The notes: generated from the sequence alone by a model not told the origin. Positions 38,665 through 47,969 are shown, counted from the stretch's first letter. The stretch is DNA of 64,000 nt from Hoeflea sp. YIM 152468 (GCF_029210485.1 NZ_JARGET010000013.1:1-64000), one strand, 5' to 3'. Made by a program: numbers and translations.

Positions 38665-39135
38665 ATGAAAGCCAAAGCCCTCCGCCGCGGGATGAACCTG
38701 TGGCCACCTTTGCTGTGCGCCGGCATCCGGGTCCGCCATATCAGCGATGATTTCCGCGCCGTCGATGTCGATCTGCGTGAACGATTCTACAACAAGAACT
38801 ATGTCGGCTGCCATTTCGGGGGCTCGTTGTTTGCCATGACTGACCCGTTCTGGATGTTGATGGTGATGCGCAATCTCGACCGCAGCTACACGGTCTGGGA
38901 CAAATCTGCCGCAATTGAGTTCCTCCGCCCCGGACGCGGCACGGTGTCTGCGAGTTTCCGGCTTACTGACGCCATGCTCGACGAAATTCGCGCCAACACC
39001 GTCGAAGACGGCGCCAGGTATCTCCGGACGTTCCCGGTTGATATCGTCAACACCGATGGTGATCCCGTCGCCCGCATCACCAAGACCCTGCATATCAGGC
39101 GAAAGCCCGATATGCGAAACCGGATCGGCGGCTGA
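38665..39135 (+). CDS. DUF4442 hotdog-fold protein
   Basis: A 156-residue protein of the DUF4442 family, which has a thioesterase-like hotdog fold. Visible features are NKNYVGCHFGGSLFAMTDPFWMLM and FLRPGRGTVSASFRL. It lies 8 bp after the hydroxybutyryl-CoA dehydrogenase gene, so an acyl-CoA thioesterase role is reasonable but inferred. The classical catalytic Asp/Glu of hotdog thioesterases cannot be assigned with confidence. Confidence 0.85.
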   Translation: MKAKALRRGMNLWPPLLCAGIRVRHISDDFRAVDVDLRERFYNKNYVGCHFGGSLFAMTDPFWMLMVMRNLDRSYTVWDKSAAIEFLRPGRGTVSASFRLTDAMLDEIRANTVEDGARYLRTFPVDIVNTDGDPVARITKTLHIRRKPDMRNRIGG

Positions 39136-39202
39136 AAAGCGAAACCCGCCGGGGGCCGCTACTGACCGGCCGAGATCCGGTCAGGCCATTTACATAAAAC
39201 AT

Positions 39203-39231
39203 ATTGAATATACAATCTATAAATGCTATAT
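39203..39231 (+). promoter_or_regulatory. Promoter with overlapping palindrome before the DUF2892 gene
   Basis: TTGAAT (39204-39209), 16 bp, CTATAT (39226-39231): the -10 is the exact alphaproteobacterial consensus. The -35 lies inside a near-palindrome ATTGAATATACAAT (39203-39216; only one pair of positions mismatched). The A+T content of this stretch stands out. A repressor binding the palindrome would block the -35. Confidence 0.6.
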
Positions 39232-39302
39232 GTCAGTCCAAGTGAAACCTCCGGAGGTCCGGCGGCGCGGGCTGGGCCCGAGATACAGCAAAGGATTTGG
39301 AT

Positions 39303-39506
39303 ATGGCACTCGATCGCACAATTCTGGCGTTCGCAGGAGTTATGGTTCTGCTCTCTGTGGCGCTTGGTTATTTCGTATCGCCCTACTGGCATCTGCTGAC
39401 GGTTTTCGTCAGCCTGAACATGATTCAGTCTTCCTTCACGGGGTTTTGCCCCGCGGCCATGCTCTTCAAGAAGTTCGGTGTGAAACCGGGCTGTGCCTTC
39501 GACTGA
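39303..39506 (+). CDS. DUF2892 family small membrane protein
   Basis: A 67-residue protein with two hydrophobic segments (about 7-25 and 30-48) and the motif TGFCPAAMLFKKFGVKPGC, which matches the DUF2892 family, related to the membrane part of the E. coli YgaP rhodanese. The two cysteines in FCPAA and PGC are conserved in the family and may handle sulfur; that is inference. AAAGGA precedes the ATG; a TTG 6 bases upstream is less likely. It has its own promoter and ends at a hairpin. Confidence 0.85.
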   Translation: MALDRTILAFAGVMVLLSVALGYFVSPYWHLLTVFVSLNMIQSSFTGFCPAAMLFKKFGVKPGCAFD

Positions 39507-39530
39507 ATCCTGGAAAATCAATGCGGATTT

Positions 39531-39563
39531 GGGCGCGGCCGCGGGACATTCCGAGCCGCGCCC
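39531..39563. terminator. Hairpin between DUF2892 and tlpA genes
   Basis: A 9-bp stem GGGCGCGGC/GCCGCGCCC (39531-39539, 39555-39563) lies between the convergent stops of the DUF2892 and TlpA-like genes. Neither side has a good T-run. Confidence 0.5.
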
Positions 39564-39572
39564 CATCTGATC

Positions 39573-40247
39573 TCAGCCTGCCTTGAGGGCGGCTACGAGC
39601 GCCTTGGCATCGTCGCTGGCCCATTCCGCCGGTCCATTCATGGCCCCGAGCAGGCAGCCGTCCTTGCCTATTATCAGCGTGACCGGCAGCCCAAAAGCCA
39701 GACTTTCCTTCTTCAGCGTGTTGAAAACGCCCATGCTGGCATCCCGGTAAAGACCCAGATTGGCAACCCCGATCTCGTCTAGAAATGCTTTCGGCTTGGC
39801 GGCATCGCCCGTGTCGATGTTGATCGCCAGCACCTTGAAGGCATCATCGCCCAGTTCCGTCTGCAGCTCCGACAAGGCCGGCATTTCAGCTCGGCACGGC
39901 GCGCACCATGTGGCCCAGAGATTGACCAGAAGGGCCTGTCCGGCAAAATCGGCAATGCGGCTTTCGTCCCCCTCCTCGGAGACAAAATTCATGTCGGGCA
40001 GCACAACCGGCGCCTCACGTATCGCCATGGCAGCCACCTCGCCTTTTGCCAGCGGTTTGAGCCTGGCGAGAATTTCCGGATCGGCCGTGCATTCGGCTTG
40101 TGCGGTGGAAGCGACACTTTCAGTCAGCGGCGCATTGCCAGAGGGCAATGCTTTCAAGTATATCCCGGCTGCCCCCACCACGACGCCCAGGGCAATTGCG
40201 ATTGCGACGAGGGCAACGATGGACAGGCGATTAGGCGATTGGCTCAT
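39573..40247 (-). CDS. TlpA-like thiol-disulfide oxidoreductase
   Basis: A 224-residue membrane-anchored thioredoxin. One N-terminal segment (about 8-32) anchors it with the domain in the periplasm; the active site is Cys115-Ala-Pro-Cys118 in [15 protein letters not shown]. TlpA/CycY proteins keep apocytochrome c or CcoX cysteines reduced. The ATG at 40247 has TTGGAG upstream; an in-frame codon at 40259 is an alternative. Only 21 bp separate it from the divergent argH, so their promoters must overlap or lie within each other's genes. Confidence 0.9.
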   Translation of the reverse strand: MSQSPNRLSIVALVAIAIALGVVVGAAGIYLKALPSGNAPLTESVASTAQAECTADPEILARLKPLAKGEVAAMAIREAPVVLPDMNFVSEEGDESRIADFAGQALLVNLWATWCAPCRAEMPALSELQTELGDDAFKVLAINIDTGDAAKPKAFLDEIGVANLGLYRDASMGVFNTLKKESLAFGLPVTLIIGKDGCLLGAMNGPAEWASDDAKALVAALKAG

Positions 40248-40268
40248 GACAAACTCCAAGGCAGGCTC

Positions 40269-41669
40269 ATGTCGATAGATAAGGACAAACAGGCGTCAAA
40301 CCAGATGTGGGGTGGCCGATTTGCGTCCGGGCCGGATGCCATCATGGAGGAAATCAACGCCAGTATCGATTTCGACCGCAAGCTCTATGCCCAGGACATT
40401 CGCGGATCCCTCGCACATGCGGCGATGCTTGCCAAGACTGGCATAATTTCGAGCGACGATTGCGACAAGATCACTCACGGACTGCACACGATTCTGTCAG
40501 AAATCGAAGACGGCAGGTTTGTTTTCTCGCGCCAGCTTGAAGACATTCACATGAATATCGAATCGCGGCTGGCTGAACTGATCGGACCAACTGCCGGACG
40601 GCTGCACACCGCCCGCTCCCGCAATGACCAGGTGGCGCTGGATTTCCGCCTCTGGGTCAAGGAAGAGCTCGGCCGCACCGAAGCAGCCCTCACGCGGCTG
40701 ATTTCAGCGTTTCTCGACAAGGCAGAGCTGCACGCCGACACGGTCATGCCGGGCTTCACCCATCTGCAATCGGCGCAGCCCGTCACCTTCGGCCACCACT
40801 GCATGGCCTATGTCGAGATGTTCGGCCGCGACCGCCAACGGGTACGCCATGCCATCGAGCACATGGATGAAAGCCCGATCGGCGCCGCAGCTCTTGCCGG
40901 CACCGGCTTTCCGATCGATCGGGACATGACCGCGAAGGCGCTCGGCTTCCGCGAACCCACCCGCAACTCGATCGACACGGTGTCCGATCGCGATTTCGCG
41001 CTTGAATTCCTGTCGCTCGCCGCAATCTGCGCGGTTCACCTCTCACGCCTGGCCGAGGAAATCGTCATCTGGTCGACGCCGCAATTCGGTTTTGTCAGGC
41101 TCTCGGACGCCTTCTCCACCGGCTCCTCGATCATGCCGCAGAAGAAAAACCCCGATGCGGCGGAACTGGTTCGCGCCAAGACCGGCCGCATCAACGGGTC
41201 GCTGGTAGCACTTCTGACCATCATGAAGGGACTGCCGCTGGCCTATTCCAAGGACATGCAGGAAGACAAGGAACAGGTCTTTGACGCAGCCGAGAGCCTG
41301 GAATTGTCGATTGCGGCAATGACCGGCATGATCAGCGACATGGAAATCCGCGCCGATCAGATGCGCCAGGCCGCCGGATCGGGCTATTCCACCGCTACCG
41401 ATCTTGCCGATTGGCTGGTGCGCGAGGCCGGACTGCCGTTCCGCGACGCCCACCACGCCACCGGACATGCCGTCGCCATGGCGGAGGAAAAGGGCTGCGA
41501 ACTGGCAGAGTTGTCGTTGCAACAGCTGCAGGCCATCAACCCGGCAATCACCGAGGGAATCTTCGATGTATTGACCGTCGAGGCCTCCGTCGCCAGCCGC
41601 CAGAGCTTTGGCGGAACCGCCCCGTCACAGGTCCGCAAGCAGGTTGCCTGGTGGCGGGCGCGGATCTAG
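40269..41669 (+). CDS. argH: Argininosuccinate lyase
   Basis: A 466-residue enzyme of the last arginine step, splitting argininosuccinate to arginine and fumarate. The fumarase-superfamily signature [12 protein letters not shown] is present, together with the [12 protein letters not shown] block. The frame is open upstream, but [18 protein letters not shown] is the conserved N-terminus and gives the usual length. Divergent from the tlpA-like gene; the lptM-lysA set follows. Confidence 0.97.
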   Translation: MSIDKDKQASNQMWGGRFASGPDAIMEEINASIDFDRKLYAQDIRGSLAHAAMLAKTGIISSDDCDKITHGLHTILSEIEDGRFVFSRQLEDIHMNIESRLAELIGPTAGRLHTARSRNDQVALDFRLWVKEELGRTEAALTRLISAFLDKAELHADTVMPGFTHLQSAQPVTFGHHCMAYVEMFGRDRQRVRHAIEHMDESPIGAAALAGTGFPIDRDMTAKALGFREPTRNSIDTVSDRDFALEFLSLAAICAVHLSRLAEEIVIWSTPQFGFVRLSDAFSTGSSIMPQKKNPDAAELVRAKTGRINGSLVALLTIMKGLPLAYSKDMQEDKEQVFDAAESLELSIAAMTGMISDMEIRADQMRQAAGSGYSTATDLADWLVREAGLPFRDAHHATGHAVAMAEEKGCELAELSLQQLQAINPAITEGIFDVLTVEASVASRQSFGGTAPSQVRKQVAWWRARI

Positions 41670-41741
41670 CAGCCGGCTTCAAGGCTTGAGGCAACCGACA
41701 AAGCGGGTGCACATCGTGCCGAAAAATTGTATGTAGGTCCC

Positions 41742-41755
41742 GCGTTTGCAAACGC
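41742..41755. repeat. Perfect 14-bp palindrome before lptM
   Basis: GCGTTTGCAAACGC, a perfect dyad, centred 30 bp upstream of the lptM ATG. No T-run follows, and argH ended 72 bp earlier. The position fits an operator or a structured leader rather than a terminator; either is inference. Confidence 0.7.
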
Positions 41756-41777
41756 AGGTTATTTTGAGGAAGAGCGA

Positions 41778-41969
41778 ATGACGACCGGCCCGTGGATCAA
41801 AACGATATGCGCAATGGCTCTGCTGGGCGTGGTCCTGACAGGATGCGGCCGCAAGGGTCCGCTGGAACGCCCGGGCGTGACACCGATGCCGGCAGCGCCA
41901 GGCGCCGAAGAGCCGAATGAGCCGGTGGCCCCGGAACGGCGGTTCATCCTCGATGGTCTTCTCGAATAG
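41778..41969 (+). CDS. lptM: LptM-like small lipoprotein
   Basis: A 63-residue lipoprotein. A signal peptide ending in the lipobox LTGC (acylated Cys23) is followed at once by GRKGPLERPG, the hallmark of LptM (YifL), which helps the LptDE translocon mature in E. coli. The rest is Pro/Glu-rich and probably disordered. It sits 9 bp before lysA, the standard lptM-lysA arrangement of proteobacteria. Confidence 0.9.
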   Translation: MTTGPWIKTICAMALLGVVLTGCGRKGPLERPGVTPMPAAPGAEEPNEPVAPERRFILDGLLE

Positions 41970-41978
41970 GCGCACCCA

Positions 41979-43247
41979 ATGAACCATTTTGACTATCGTG
42001 ATGGCGTTCTTCACGCCGAGGGCGTCAGCCTGCCTCAAATTGCCGCCGAAGTCGGCACCCCGTTCTATTGTTATTCGACCGCCACGCTGAGCCGGCACTA
42101 CAAGGTCTTTGCCGACGCGTTCGCCGACATCGATTCGATGGTCTGTTACGCCATGAAGGCCAATTCCAATCAGGCGGTGCTCAAGACGTTGGCGCAACTG
42201 GGATCAGGCGTCGATGTCGTCTCCGAAGGCGAGTTGCTGCGCGCGCTTGCGGCCGGCATTCCAGCCTCGCGGATCGTGTTCTCCGGCGTGGGCAAGACCG
42301 CACGCGAGATGGACGCCGCCCTGGCAGCCGAGATCTACTGTTTCAACGTCGAATCCGAACCCGAGCTCGAGCTGCTCAACGCCCGGGCGCTTGCCATGGG
42401 CAAGGTTGCGCCCGTGTCCTTTCGCATCAACCCCGATGTCGACGCCAAGACCCACGCCAAGATTTCAACCGGCAAGAAGGAAGACAAGTTCGGCATTTCC
42501 TGGCAACGCGCACCGGCAGTGTACCGCCATGCGGCAAGCCTTCCGGGCGTCCGCGTCACCGGTATCGACATGCACATCGGCAGCCAGATCACCGATCTCA
42601 AGCCCTTTGATGATGCACTCAAGCTGATGGTCGAACTGATCGGCCAACTGCGCGCCGAAGGTCACATCATCGAGCATTTCGATATCGGCGGCGGCCTCGG
42701 CGTGCCCTATCGCGACGACAATGCAACACCTCCCGGTCCCGACGCCTATGCCGCAATGGTCAAGGGGCACCTTCGCGATCTCGGCTGCAAGGTCATTCTC
42801 GAACCCGGCCGCCTGATCGTTGCCAATGCCGGGGTTCTGGTTTCCGAAGTCATCTACATCAAGGATGGCGGCGACAAGACCTTCGTCATCGTTGACGCCG
42901 CCATGAACGATCTGATCCGGCCGACACTGTATGAAGCCTGGCACGAAATCCGGCCGGTGAAACTGTCCGCTGCCAGCGCACCGCGAATCCGCGCCGATAT
43001 TGTCGGTCCGGTCTGCGAGAGCGGCGATTATCTCGCCAAGGACCGCGAGATGTCGGCGCTCAAGGCGGCAGACCTGATCGCTGTGGCCACCACCGGAGCC
43101 TATGGCGCCGTGCAGGCAGGCACCTACAATTCCAGGCTGCTGATACCCGAAGTGCTGGTGCATGGCGATCAGTTCCACGTCGTCCGGCCGCGTCCGTCCT
43201 ATGATGACCTGATTGGCATGGACTCGCTGCCTGCCTGGCTCGACTGA
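41979..43247 (+). CDS. lysA: Diaminopimelate decarboxylase
   Basis: A 422-residue PLP enzyme making lysine from meso-diaminopimelate. The PLP lysine is Lys60 in CYAMKANSN; DIGGGLGVPY, the conserved EPGR (EPGRLIVANAG) and the catalytic CESGDY near the C-terminus are all present. Follows lptM by 9 bp. Together with lysC at 10.6-11.9 kb it places the first and last steps of lysine synthesis in the window. Confidence 0.97.
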   Translation: MNHFDYRDGVLHAEGVSLPQIAAEVGTPFYCYSTATLSRHYKVFADAFADIDSMVCYAMKANSNQAVLKTLAQLGSGVDVVSEGELLRALAAGIPASRIVFSGVGKTAREMDAALAAEIYCFNVESEPELELLNARALAMGKVAPVSFRINPDVDAKTHAKISTGKKEDKFGISWQRAPAVYRHAASLPGVRVTGIDMHIGSQITDLKPFDDALKLMVELIGQLRAEGHIIEHFDIGGGLGVPYRDDNATPPGPDAYAAMVKGHLRDLGCKVILEPGRLIVANAGVLVSEVIYIKDGGDKTFVIVDAAMNDLIRPTLYEAWHEIRPVKLSAASAPRIRADIVGPVCESGDYLAKDREMSALKAADLIAVATTGAYGAVQAGTYNSRLLIPEVLVHGDQFHVVRPRPSYDDLIGMDSLPAWLD

Positions 43248-43264
43248 ACATCCGCACCACGCTT

Positions 43265-43293
43265 GCCGGCCCCTGATTGTGTGTCAGGCCGGC
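43265..43293 (+). terminator. Weak hairpin after lysA
   Basis: Arms GCCGGC(CC)CTGA and TCAGGCCGGC pair with a two-base bulge. No T-run follows, so it may attenuate rather than stop transcription into the next gene. Confidence 0.35.
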
Positions 43294-43378
43294 GCAAAAC
43301 GGTTTCACTTTTCCGTCACAGGCCTCGCCTTGGCCGCAAAGACTGCTATCTTGGTTTCTGGCGCTGAAGGAAAACAAG

Positions 43379-45961
43379 ATGGCAGGTAATCCCGACGGCA
43401 AGACACCGATGGCTTCCGACCCGGCTCCCGATGGTCGGGGCGATGCCGCACGTCGCGCCGTCACGTCTGGCCGCTTGCGGATGCGGGTCAATCTGTCGCT
43501 CGGACGCCTCCTGACACTGGCGGCTCCATTGCTGGGTGTGCTGGCACTCTATTTCAGCCTTTCCTGGTTCGGCGTCTTTCGGAGTGTTCCGGATTGGCTG
43601 CGCCTGGTGCTGCTTGGTCTGTTCGGCCTTGGCTTGCTGGCGTCGCTCTGGCCGCTCACCCGTTTCCGTTCGCCCACACGCGCCGAGATCGTGACCAGGC
43701 TCGAAACAGACAATCATATTGCCAACCAGGCCATTGCCACGCAGGACGACACGCTGGAGGCAAGCGACCCCTTCGCCCGCGCTCTGTGGAACGAACACCG
43801 CCGCCGTATGGCCGGGAAGATCGGAACGCTGCAAACCGGACTTCCGCGCTCAACCCTGCCCCGGCGTGATCCTTGGGGCATCCGCGTCGCCATCGCCCTG
43901 CTGCTGTTTGTAGCCTTTGGCTATTCTTTCTCCGGCAATGCCGGCAGGCCCGGCGATGCCTTCGTCAGCCATGCCGGCAGTCAATTGCCCGATATCCGCA
44001 TCGACGCCTGGATCACCCCGCCACCCTATGTCCGCCAGGCCCCGGTTTTCCTCACCGGTGCCGACCGGACCCCAGGCGAAGCTGTTGACGCCATCGAAGG
44101 CAGCGAGATCACCGTTCGCGTCGGCGGCAGCGCAACGCAAGCCGACGTGAAATGGGGGCCCGACACGCCATCACTTGTAGCGATCGACCCAACCGATGTC
44201 GCAGCCATTGGCGATGCAGCACCTTCCGGGGCCACAACCTGGACATTCAAGCCCGGAACGGACGGCGAACTGAACATCACAGCCGGAAGCTCGGAAGCGG
44301 TGTTCGCCATTCGCCTGATCGCCGACGAGCCGCCTTTGGCGGCCTTTGTCGAATCGCCACGGCGCGCTGTCAATGGTGCTTTGGAGCTGGATTACACGCT
44401 CTCCGATGATCACGGCATTGCCAAAGCCGAGGCTGAAATTGTCCCCGCTGCCGACCCGGCGCCCAATGCCCGGCCGCTCTACGATCCTCCGAAATACCGG
44501 CTCAGCCTGCCGCGGCGTTCCGCCCAGGACAATCGGGCCGTCGCCAGTCATGACCTGACCGAGCATCCGTTGGCAGGTCAGAAAGTCCGCATCACGCTGG
44601 TGGCCACCGATGGGGCCGGCCAACAAGGCCGCAGCGAAACGCTGGAGACGGTGCTTCCCGGGCGGAGATTTTCTGAACCCCTGGCCGCAGCGGTGGTCGA
44701 GCAGCGCGGTGTGCTGGCGCTGGACGCCAATAATCTCAATCGGGTTTTCGATCTTCACGCCGCGCTGACGGTCGCGCCCGAAGAGACCATTCCCAATCTC
44801 ACCCACTATCTGTTGTTGCAGTCGGTCAGGGCCAGGCTTGAATACACCCATTCCGACGAGGATCTGCGCGCCGCCATCGACTACATGTGGGGCGTCGCGC
44901 TGCAACTTGAGGACGGCAACCTGTCGCTGGCCGAGCGGCGCTTGCGCGATGCGCAGAACGCGCTTGCCGAAGCCCTTGAAAATGGCGCCTCCGACGAACA
45001 GATCAGCCAGTTGATGGATGATCTGCGCGAAGCCATGCAGGACTATATGCGGGAACTGGCGCGGCAGAATCCGAACAGCGGCAACCAGCAGTCCATGCCG
45101 GACAACATGCTGCGCCAGCGTGATCTCGACAACATGCTGGACCAGATCGAGACCCTGGCCCGGTCGGGCGCGCGGGATCAGGCCCAGCAGATGTTGCAGG
45201 AACTGCAGCGCATGATGAACAATCTTCAGGCCGGCAGGCAGCAGCGCCAGCAGCAGCAGGGCGGCCCGATGCGCCAGCAGATGGACAAGCTTGGCGAATT
45301 GATGCGGCAGCAGCAGCAACTCATGGATGAGACCATGCGTGCCGACCGCGAACGCCAGAGCCAGTCGGGCGAAGGCCGCGACCGTCAGCAACAGGGAGAG
45401 CAGCAACCCGGTCAAGGTCAGGATCAGGGACAACAGGGGCAGGGAGATCAATCACTTGAGGACATGCTTGGCGCCCTCGGCCGCAGTCAGCAACAGCTTC
45501 GCGATGCGCTCGGCCAGTTGCAGAGCGACCTTGAGGACCTCGGCATCCAGCCCTCACCCGGGTTTGGCGAGGCCGGAGAAGCCATGGGTGATGCGGCGGG
45601 AAGCCTCCAGCAGGGTGAGACAGGTCAGGCGCTCAGTGAGCAGGGCCGTGCGCTGCAGGCCTTGCGCCAGGGCGCCGAAGACATGATGAACCAGATGATG
45701 CAGGCCATGGGTGACCAACAGGGCGAAGCTGAAGGCCAGGGGCCCGACCGCACTGGCAATCGCTCCGCTGATGATCGTGACCCGCTGGGCCGGCCACGCT
45801 CCACCCGCGGGCCGGATTTCGGCAGCCGGGTCAAGGTTCCCGACGAGATCGACATACAGCGTGCGCGCGAAATACTCGACGCCATCCGCAAGCGCCTTGG
45901 CGATCAATTGTCCCCGGATGTGGAAAAACGCTATCTGGAACGCTTGCTCGACCTGAAATAA
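43379..45961 (+). CDS. TIGR02302 family membrane protein with Gln-rich tail
   Basis: An 860-residue protein of the alphaproteobacterial TIGR02302 family. Three hydrophobic segments lie in the N-terminal 190 residues (about 45-65, 72-92, 168-185); a periplasmic beta-rich middle follows (190-440), and the C-terminal third is helical with long runs of Gln, Met and Gly (about 590-800), the low-complexity region that defines the family. The frame opens at 43277, but MAGNPDGKTPM at 43379 is preferred. Function unknown; a cell-envelope role is inferred from topology. Convergent with cpdR. Confidence 0.88.
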   Translation: MAGNPDGKTPMASDPAPDGRGDAARRAVTSGRLRMRVNLSLGRLLTLAAPLLGVLALYFSLSWFGVFRSVPDWLRLVLLGLFGLGLLASLWPLTRFRSPTRAEIVTRLETDNHIANQAIATQDDTLEASDPFARALWNEHRRRMAGKIGTLQTGLPRSTLPRRDPWGIRVAIALLLFVAFGYSFSGNAGRPGDAFVSHAGSQLPDIRIDAWITPPPYVRQAPVFLTGADRTPGEAVDAIEGSEITVRVGGSATQADVKWGPDTPSLVAIDPTDVAAIGDAAPSGATTWTFKPGTDGELNITAGSSEAVFAIRLIADEPPLAAFVESPRRAVNGALELDYTLSDDHGIAKAEAEIVPAADPAPNARPLYDPPKYRLSLPRRSAQDNRAVASHDLTEHPLAGQKVRITLVATDGAGQQGRSETLETVLPGRRFSEPLAAAVVEQRGVLALDANNLNRVFDLHAALTVAPEETIPNLTHYLLLQSVRARLEYTHSDEDLRAAIDYMWGVALQLEDGNLSLAERRLRDAQNALAEALENGASDEQISQLMDDLREAMQDYMRELARQNPNSGNQQSMPDNMLRQRDLDNMLDQIETLARSGARDQAQQMLQELQRMMNNLQAGRQQRQQQQGGPMRQQMDKLGELMRQQQQLMDETMRADRERQSQSGEGRDRQQQGEQQPGQGQDQGQQGQGDQSLEDMLGALGRSQQQLRDALGQLQSDLEDLGIQPSPGFGEAGEAMGDAAGSLQQGETGQALSEQGRALQALRQGAEDMMNQMMQAMGDQQGEAEGQGPDRTGNRSADDRDPLGRPRSTRGPDFGSRVKVPDEIDIQRAREILDAIRKRLGDQLSPDVEKRYLERLLDLK

Positions 45962-45990
45962 GGCTTCGAACCCTGGATCAGGCGGTGCGA

Positions 45991-46359
45991 TCAGGCCGCG
46001 CGCGCCACCAGAGCGTCGGCAACAGCCTGGCGGATCTGCGGCAGGGTGAACGGCTTTGGCACCACATCGACAACAATCTGCATCAGCGGTTCGGCCCGTT
46101 CGCGTTGCTCGGCATAGCCTGTCATCAGCAGGATGGGCATGGCAGGCGTCAGGTCGGCCGACGCTGTCGCGAGTGCGATGCCATCCATAACCGGCATTCG
46201 GATATCGGAAAGCAGCAGATCAAAGGATTCGGCCTGCAAACGCTCCAGCGCCTCGGCGCCGTCGCCAGTCTCGACGGTTTCATGTCCATCCATATTCAGC
46301 GCACGAGCAACAAAACGGCGCAGTGAATCTTCGTCTTCGGCAATCAGGATTTTCGCCAT
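45991..46359 (-). CDS. cpdR: Single-domain response regulator CpdR
   Basis: A 122-residue receiver domain with no output domain. Phospho-acceptor Asp52 sits in LLSDIRMPVMDG, with the acidic pocket EDED at 8-11 and Lys in VVPKPFTL. The sequence MAKILIAEDEDSLRRFVARALNMDG matches CpdR, which when unphosphorylated directs ClpXP to degrade CtrA and other cell-cycle proteins; in rhizobia it is needed for normal division and symbiosis. GAGGGAGTG lies before the ATG. Two CtrA-like sites occur in this window. Confidence 0.92.
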   Translation of the reverse strand: MAKILIAEDEDSLRRFVARALNMDGHETVETGDGAEALERLQAESFDLLLSDIRMPVMDGIALATASADLTPAMPILLMTGYAEQRERAEPLMQIVVDVVPKPFTLPQIRQAVADALVARAA

Positions 46360-46555
46360 TGTTCACTCCCTCACACTCGGCCGCTTTTGCGTTCTCGGTG
46401 GAAAGCGAGCCTCTGTGCAGACTTCGAATATTGCAGCAGCTGCTTCCTACATGGGACGCACAGCTGCGCAGTCAATGCAGTTCGGTGTAAGGTGTAAACC
46501 TTGCCGTGGAATGAACATCGTCCAACTTCACCGCAGCATCAAGCCGATATCCCGG

Positions 46556-47098
46556 TCAGGCGTCGCCCTTGACCACACCGACAAACGGCAATTCCCGGAA
46601 CGCATAGGCCACGTCCATGCCATAGCCGACGACGAAATAGTCAGGACATTCAAATCCGACATAATTCGCGTCGAGTGTGCCCTCACGACGGGAGTGTTTG
46701 TCCAGAAGCACCGCAATCTCGACATCCTTGGCGCCGCGCTCATACATCAGATCACGGGCAAATCTCAGTGTCCGGCCAGATTCGAGAATATCGTCGATCA
46801 GCAACACGTCGCGGCCGCGCACATCGCTGTCGATATCCTTGATGATCTTGACGCCCTGGCTCGTGGTGCCCCGGCCATAGCTCGACAGGGTGATGAATTC
46901 GACCTCCGGTGCGAGCCCCGCATCATGCAGGGCACGGATCAGATCGGCGGCAAAAATGAACGACCCCTTGAGGATGGAAATCACCAGAAGATCGGTCTTC
47001 GGATTGTTGGCGATTTCCGTTGCCATGGCGCGATTGCGGGCTGCAATCACGTCCGGCGTGAAAAGGGGCTCGATGATTTTTCCGCGCACAACCGGCAT
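46556..47098 (-). CDS. hpt: Hypoxanthine phosphoribosyltransferase
   Basis: A 180-residue salvage enzyme that joins hypoxanthine or guanine to PRPP. The PRPP loop VLLIDDILESGRTLR and the flexible-loop SSYGRGTTSQG region are intact; Lys/Asp residues for purine recognition are in the C-terminus (YVGFECPDYFVVGYGMD). GGAGAG precedes the ATG. Single gene; cpdR lies 196 bp downstream on the same strand. Confidence 0.95.
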   Translation of the reverse strand: MPVVRGKIIEPLFTPDVIAARNRAMATEIANNPKTDLLVISILKGSFIFAADLIRALHDAGLAPEVEFITLSSYGRGTTSQGVKIIKDIDSDVRGRDVLLIDDILESGRTLRFARDLMYERGAKDVEIAVLLDKHSRREGTLDANYVGFECPDYFVVGYGMDVAYAFRELPFVGVVKGDA

Positions 47099-47199
47099 TC
47101 ACGCTCTCCAGGAGGTTCGGTCAAGAGTTTCCGACCACTCCTAGTGCCCTTCGCCGTCAAATGAAAGCCATTTGATCCTGGCCTGTCGGCTCGAAGTGT

Positions 47200-47847
47200 C
47201 TAATTCCCGGCCGGGCGGATCATCAGGATCGATCCGGCCCGCTCGATTCGCGCCGGGCGGGGCGCGGCAGTTGTAAAGCCTTCCTGTACAGCCTCGGTCG
47301 GTCTTGCCGCAATCGAGGCTGTCACCATCGGGTCCGGCACCAGCGCCGCTCGGTCGGTGACCGCAACCGTCGCTGCGGCAGACAGGCTTGCGGGTGATAC
47401 CTGCGGGCTGGCCCGGGGCGGCGACACCGATGCAGCGCCGCCCGCCATCCAGACTGCGGCTGCCGTCACCGCGAACACTGCAAGGGTCAAGGCTGGCAGC
47501 GACACAGACGATCGGGACCTTCCGGCTACACCGGCGGCTGCATCACCACCGAAAACGCCGAGCCGTTCAGTGCGCGAGGCCTGGCGCAAACCATAATCCA
47601 ATCCGGCAAAATCCCGAGGAACAGGTCCGGAGCCATCGATTTGGATGATTCGCGATTTGTAAACGCCGCTCGTCCCGGCAACGCGCGGCTTCCTCGAAAA
47701 CACATCCCGGGGCCCGCTAACGGATTCGAAGCAGGCATCCTCCACATCCCGGACACGGGTTGCGCGCGGCTTGCGTCCGCGACCGGGCAGCAAAAGATCG
47801 TCATGACCCGGCACGATCGTGTGTGTCGCACGATTTGAAACGCCCAT
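47200..47847 (-). CDS. Unrecognised single-pass membrane protein
   Basis: A 215-residue protein I do not recognise. Residues 1-110 are polar and basic (LLLPGRGRKPRATRVRD; an IQIDGSGPVPRDFAGLDYGL stretch); 115-137 is a membrane segment (SLPALTLAVFAVTAAAVWM); the Ala/Ser/Pro-rich tail ends IERAGSILMIRPAGN. The topology is that of an N-in protein with a short periplasmic tail. Start ATG 47847 follows AAGGGGTGG; the frame is open to 48057, but that part covers the CtrA site and ftsE start. Divergent from ftsEX, so a link to division or envelope is possible but unsupported. Confidence 0.6.
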   Translation of the reverse strand: MGVSNRATHTIVPGHDDLLLPGRGRKPRATRVRDVEDACFESVSGPRDVFSRKPRVAGTSGVYKSRIIQIDGSGPVPRDFAGLDYGLRQASRTERLGVFGGDAAAGVAGRSRSSVSLPALTLAVFAVTAAAVWMAGGAASVSPPRASPQVSPASLSAAATVAVTDRAALVPDPMVTASIAARPTEAVQEGFTTAAPRPARIERAGSILMIRPAGN

Positions 47848-47969
47848 CAGCCACCCCTTTTCCACCTCTGCCACGCATGAGGCATTGAAACATCCGTTAC
47901 CGATCCGTAAATGCAAATGGTTAACGCTTGGCGAACAGGGCGCTTCGGCCAGCCGGTTTGGCAAATATC

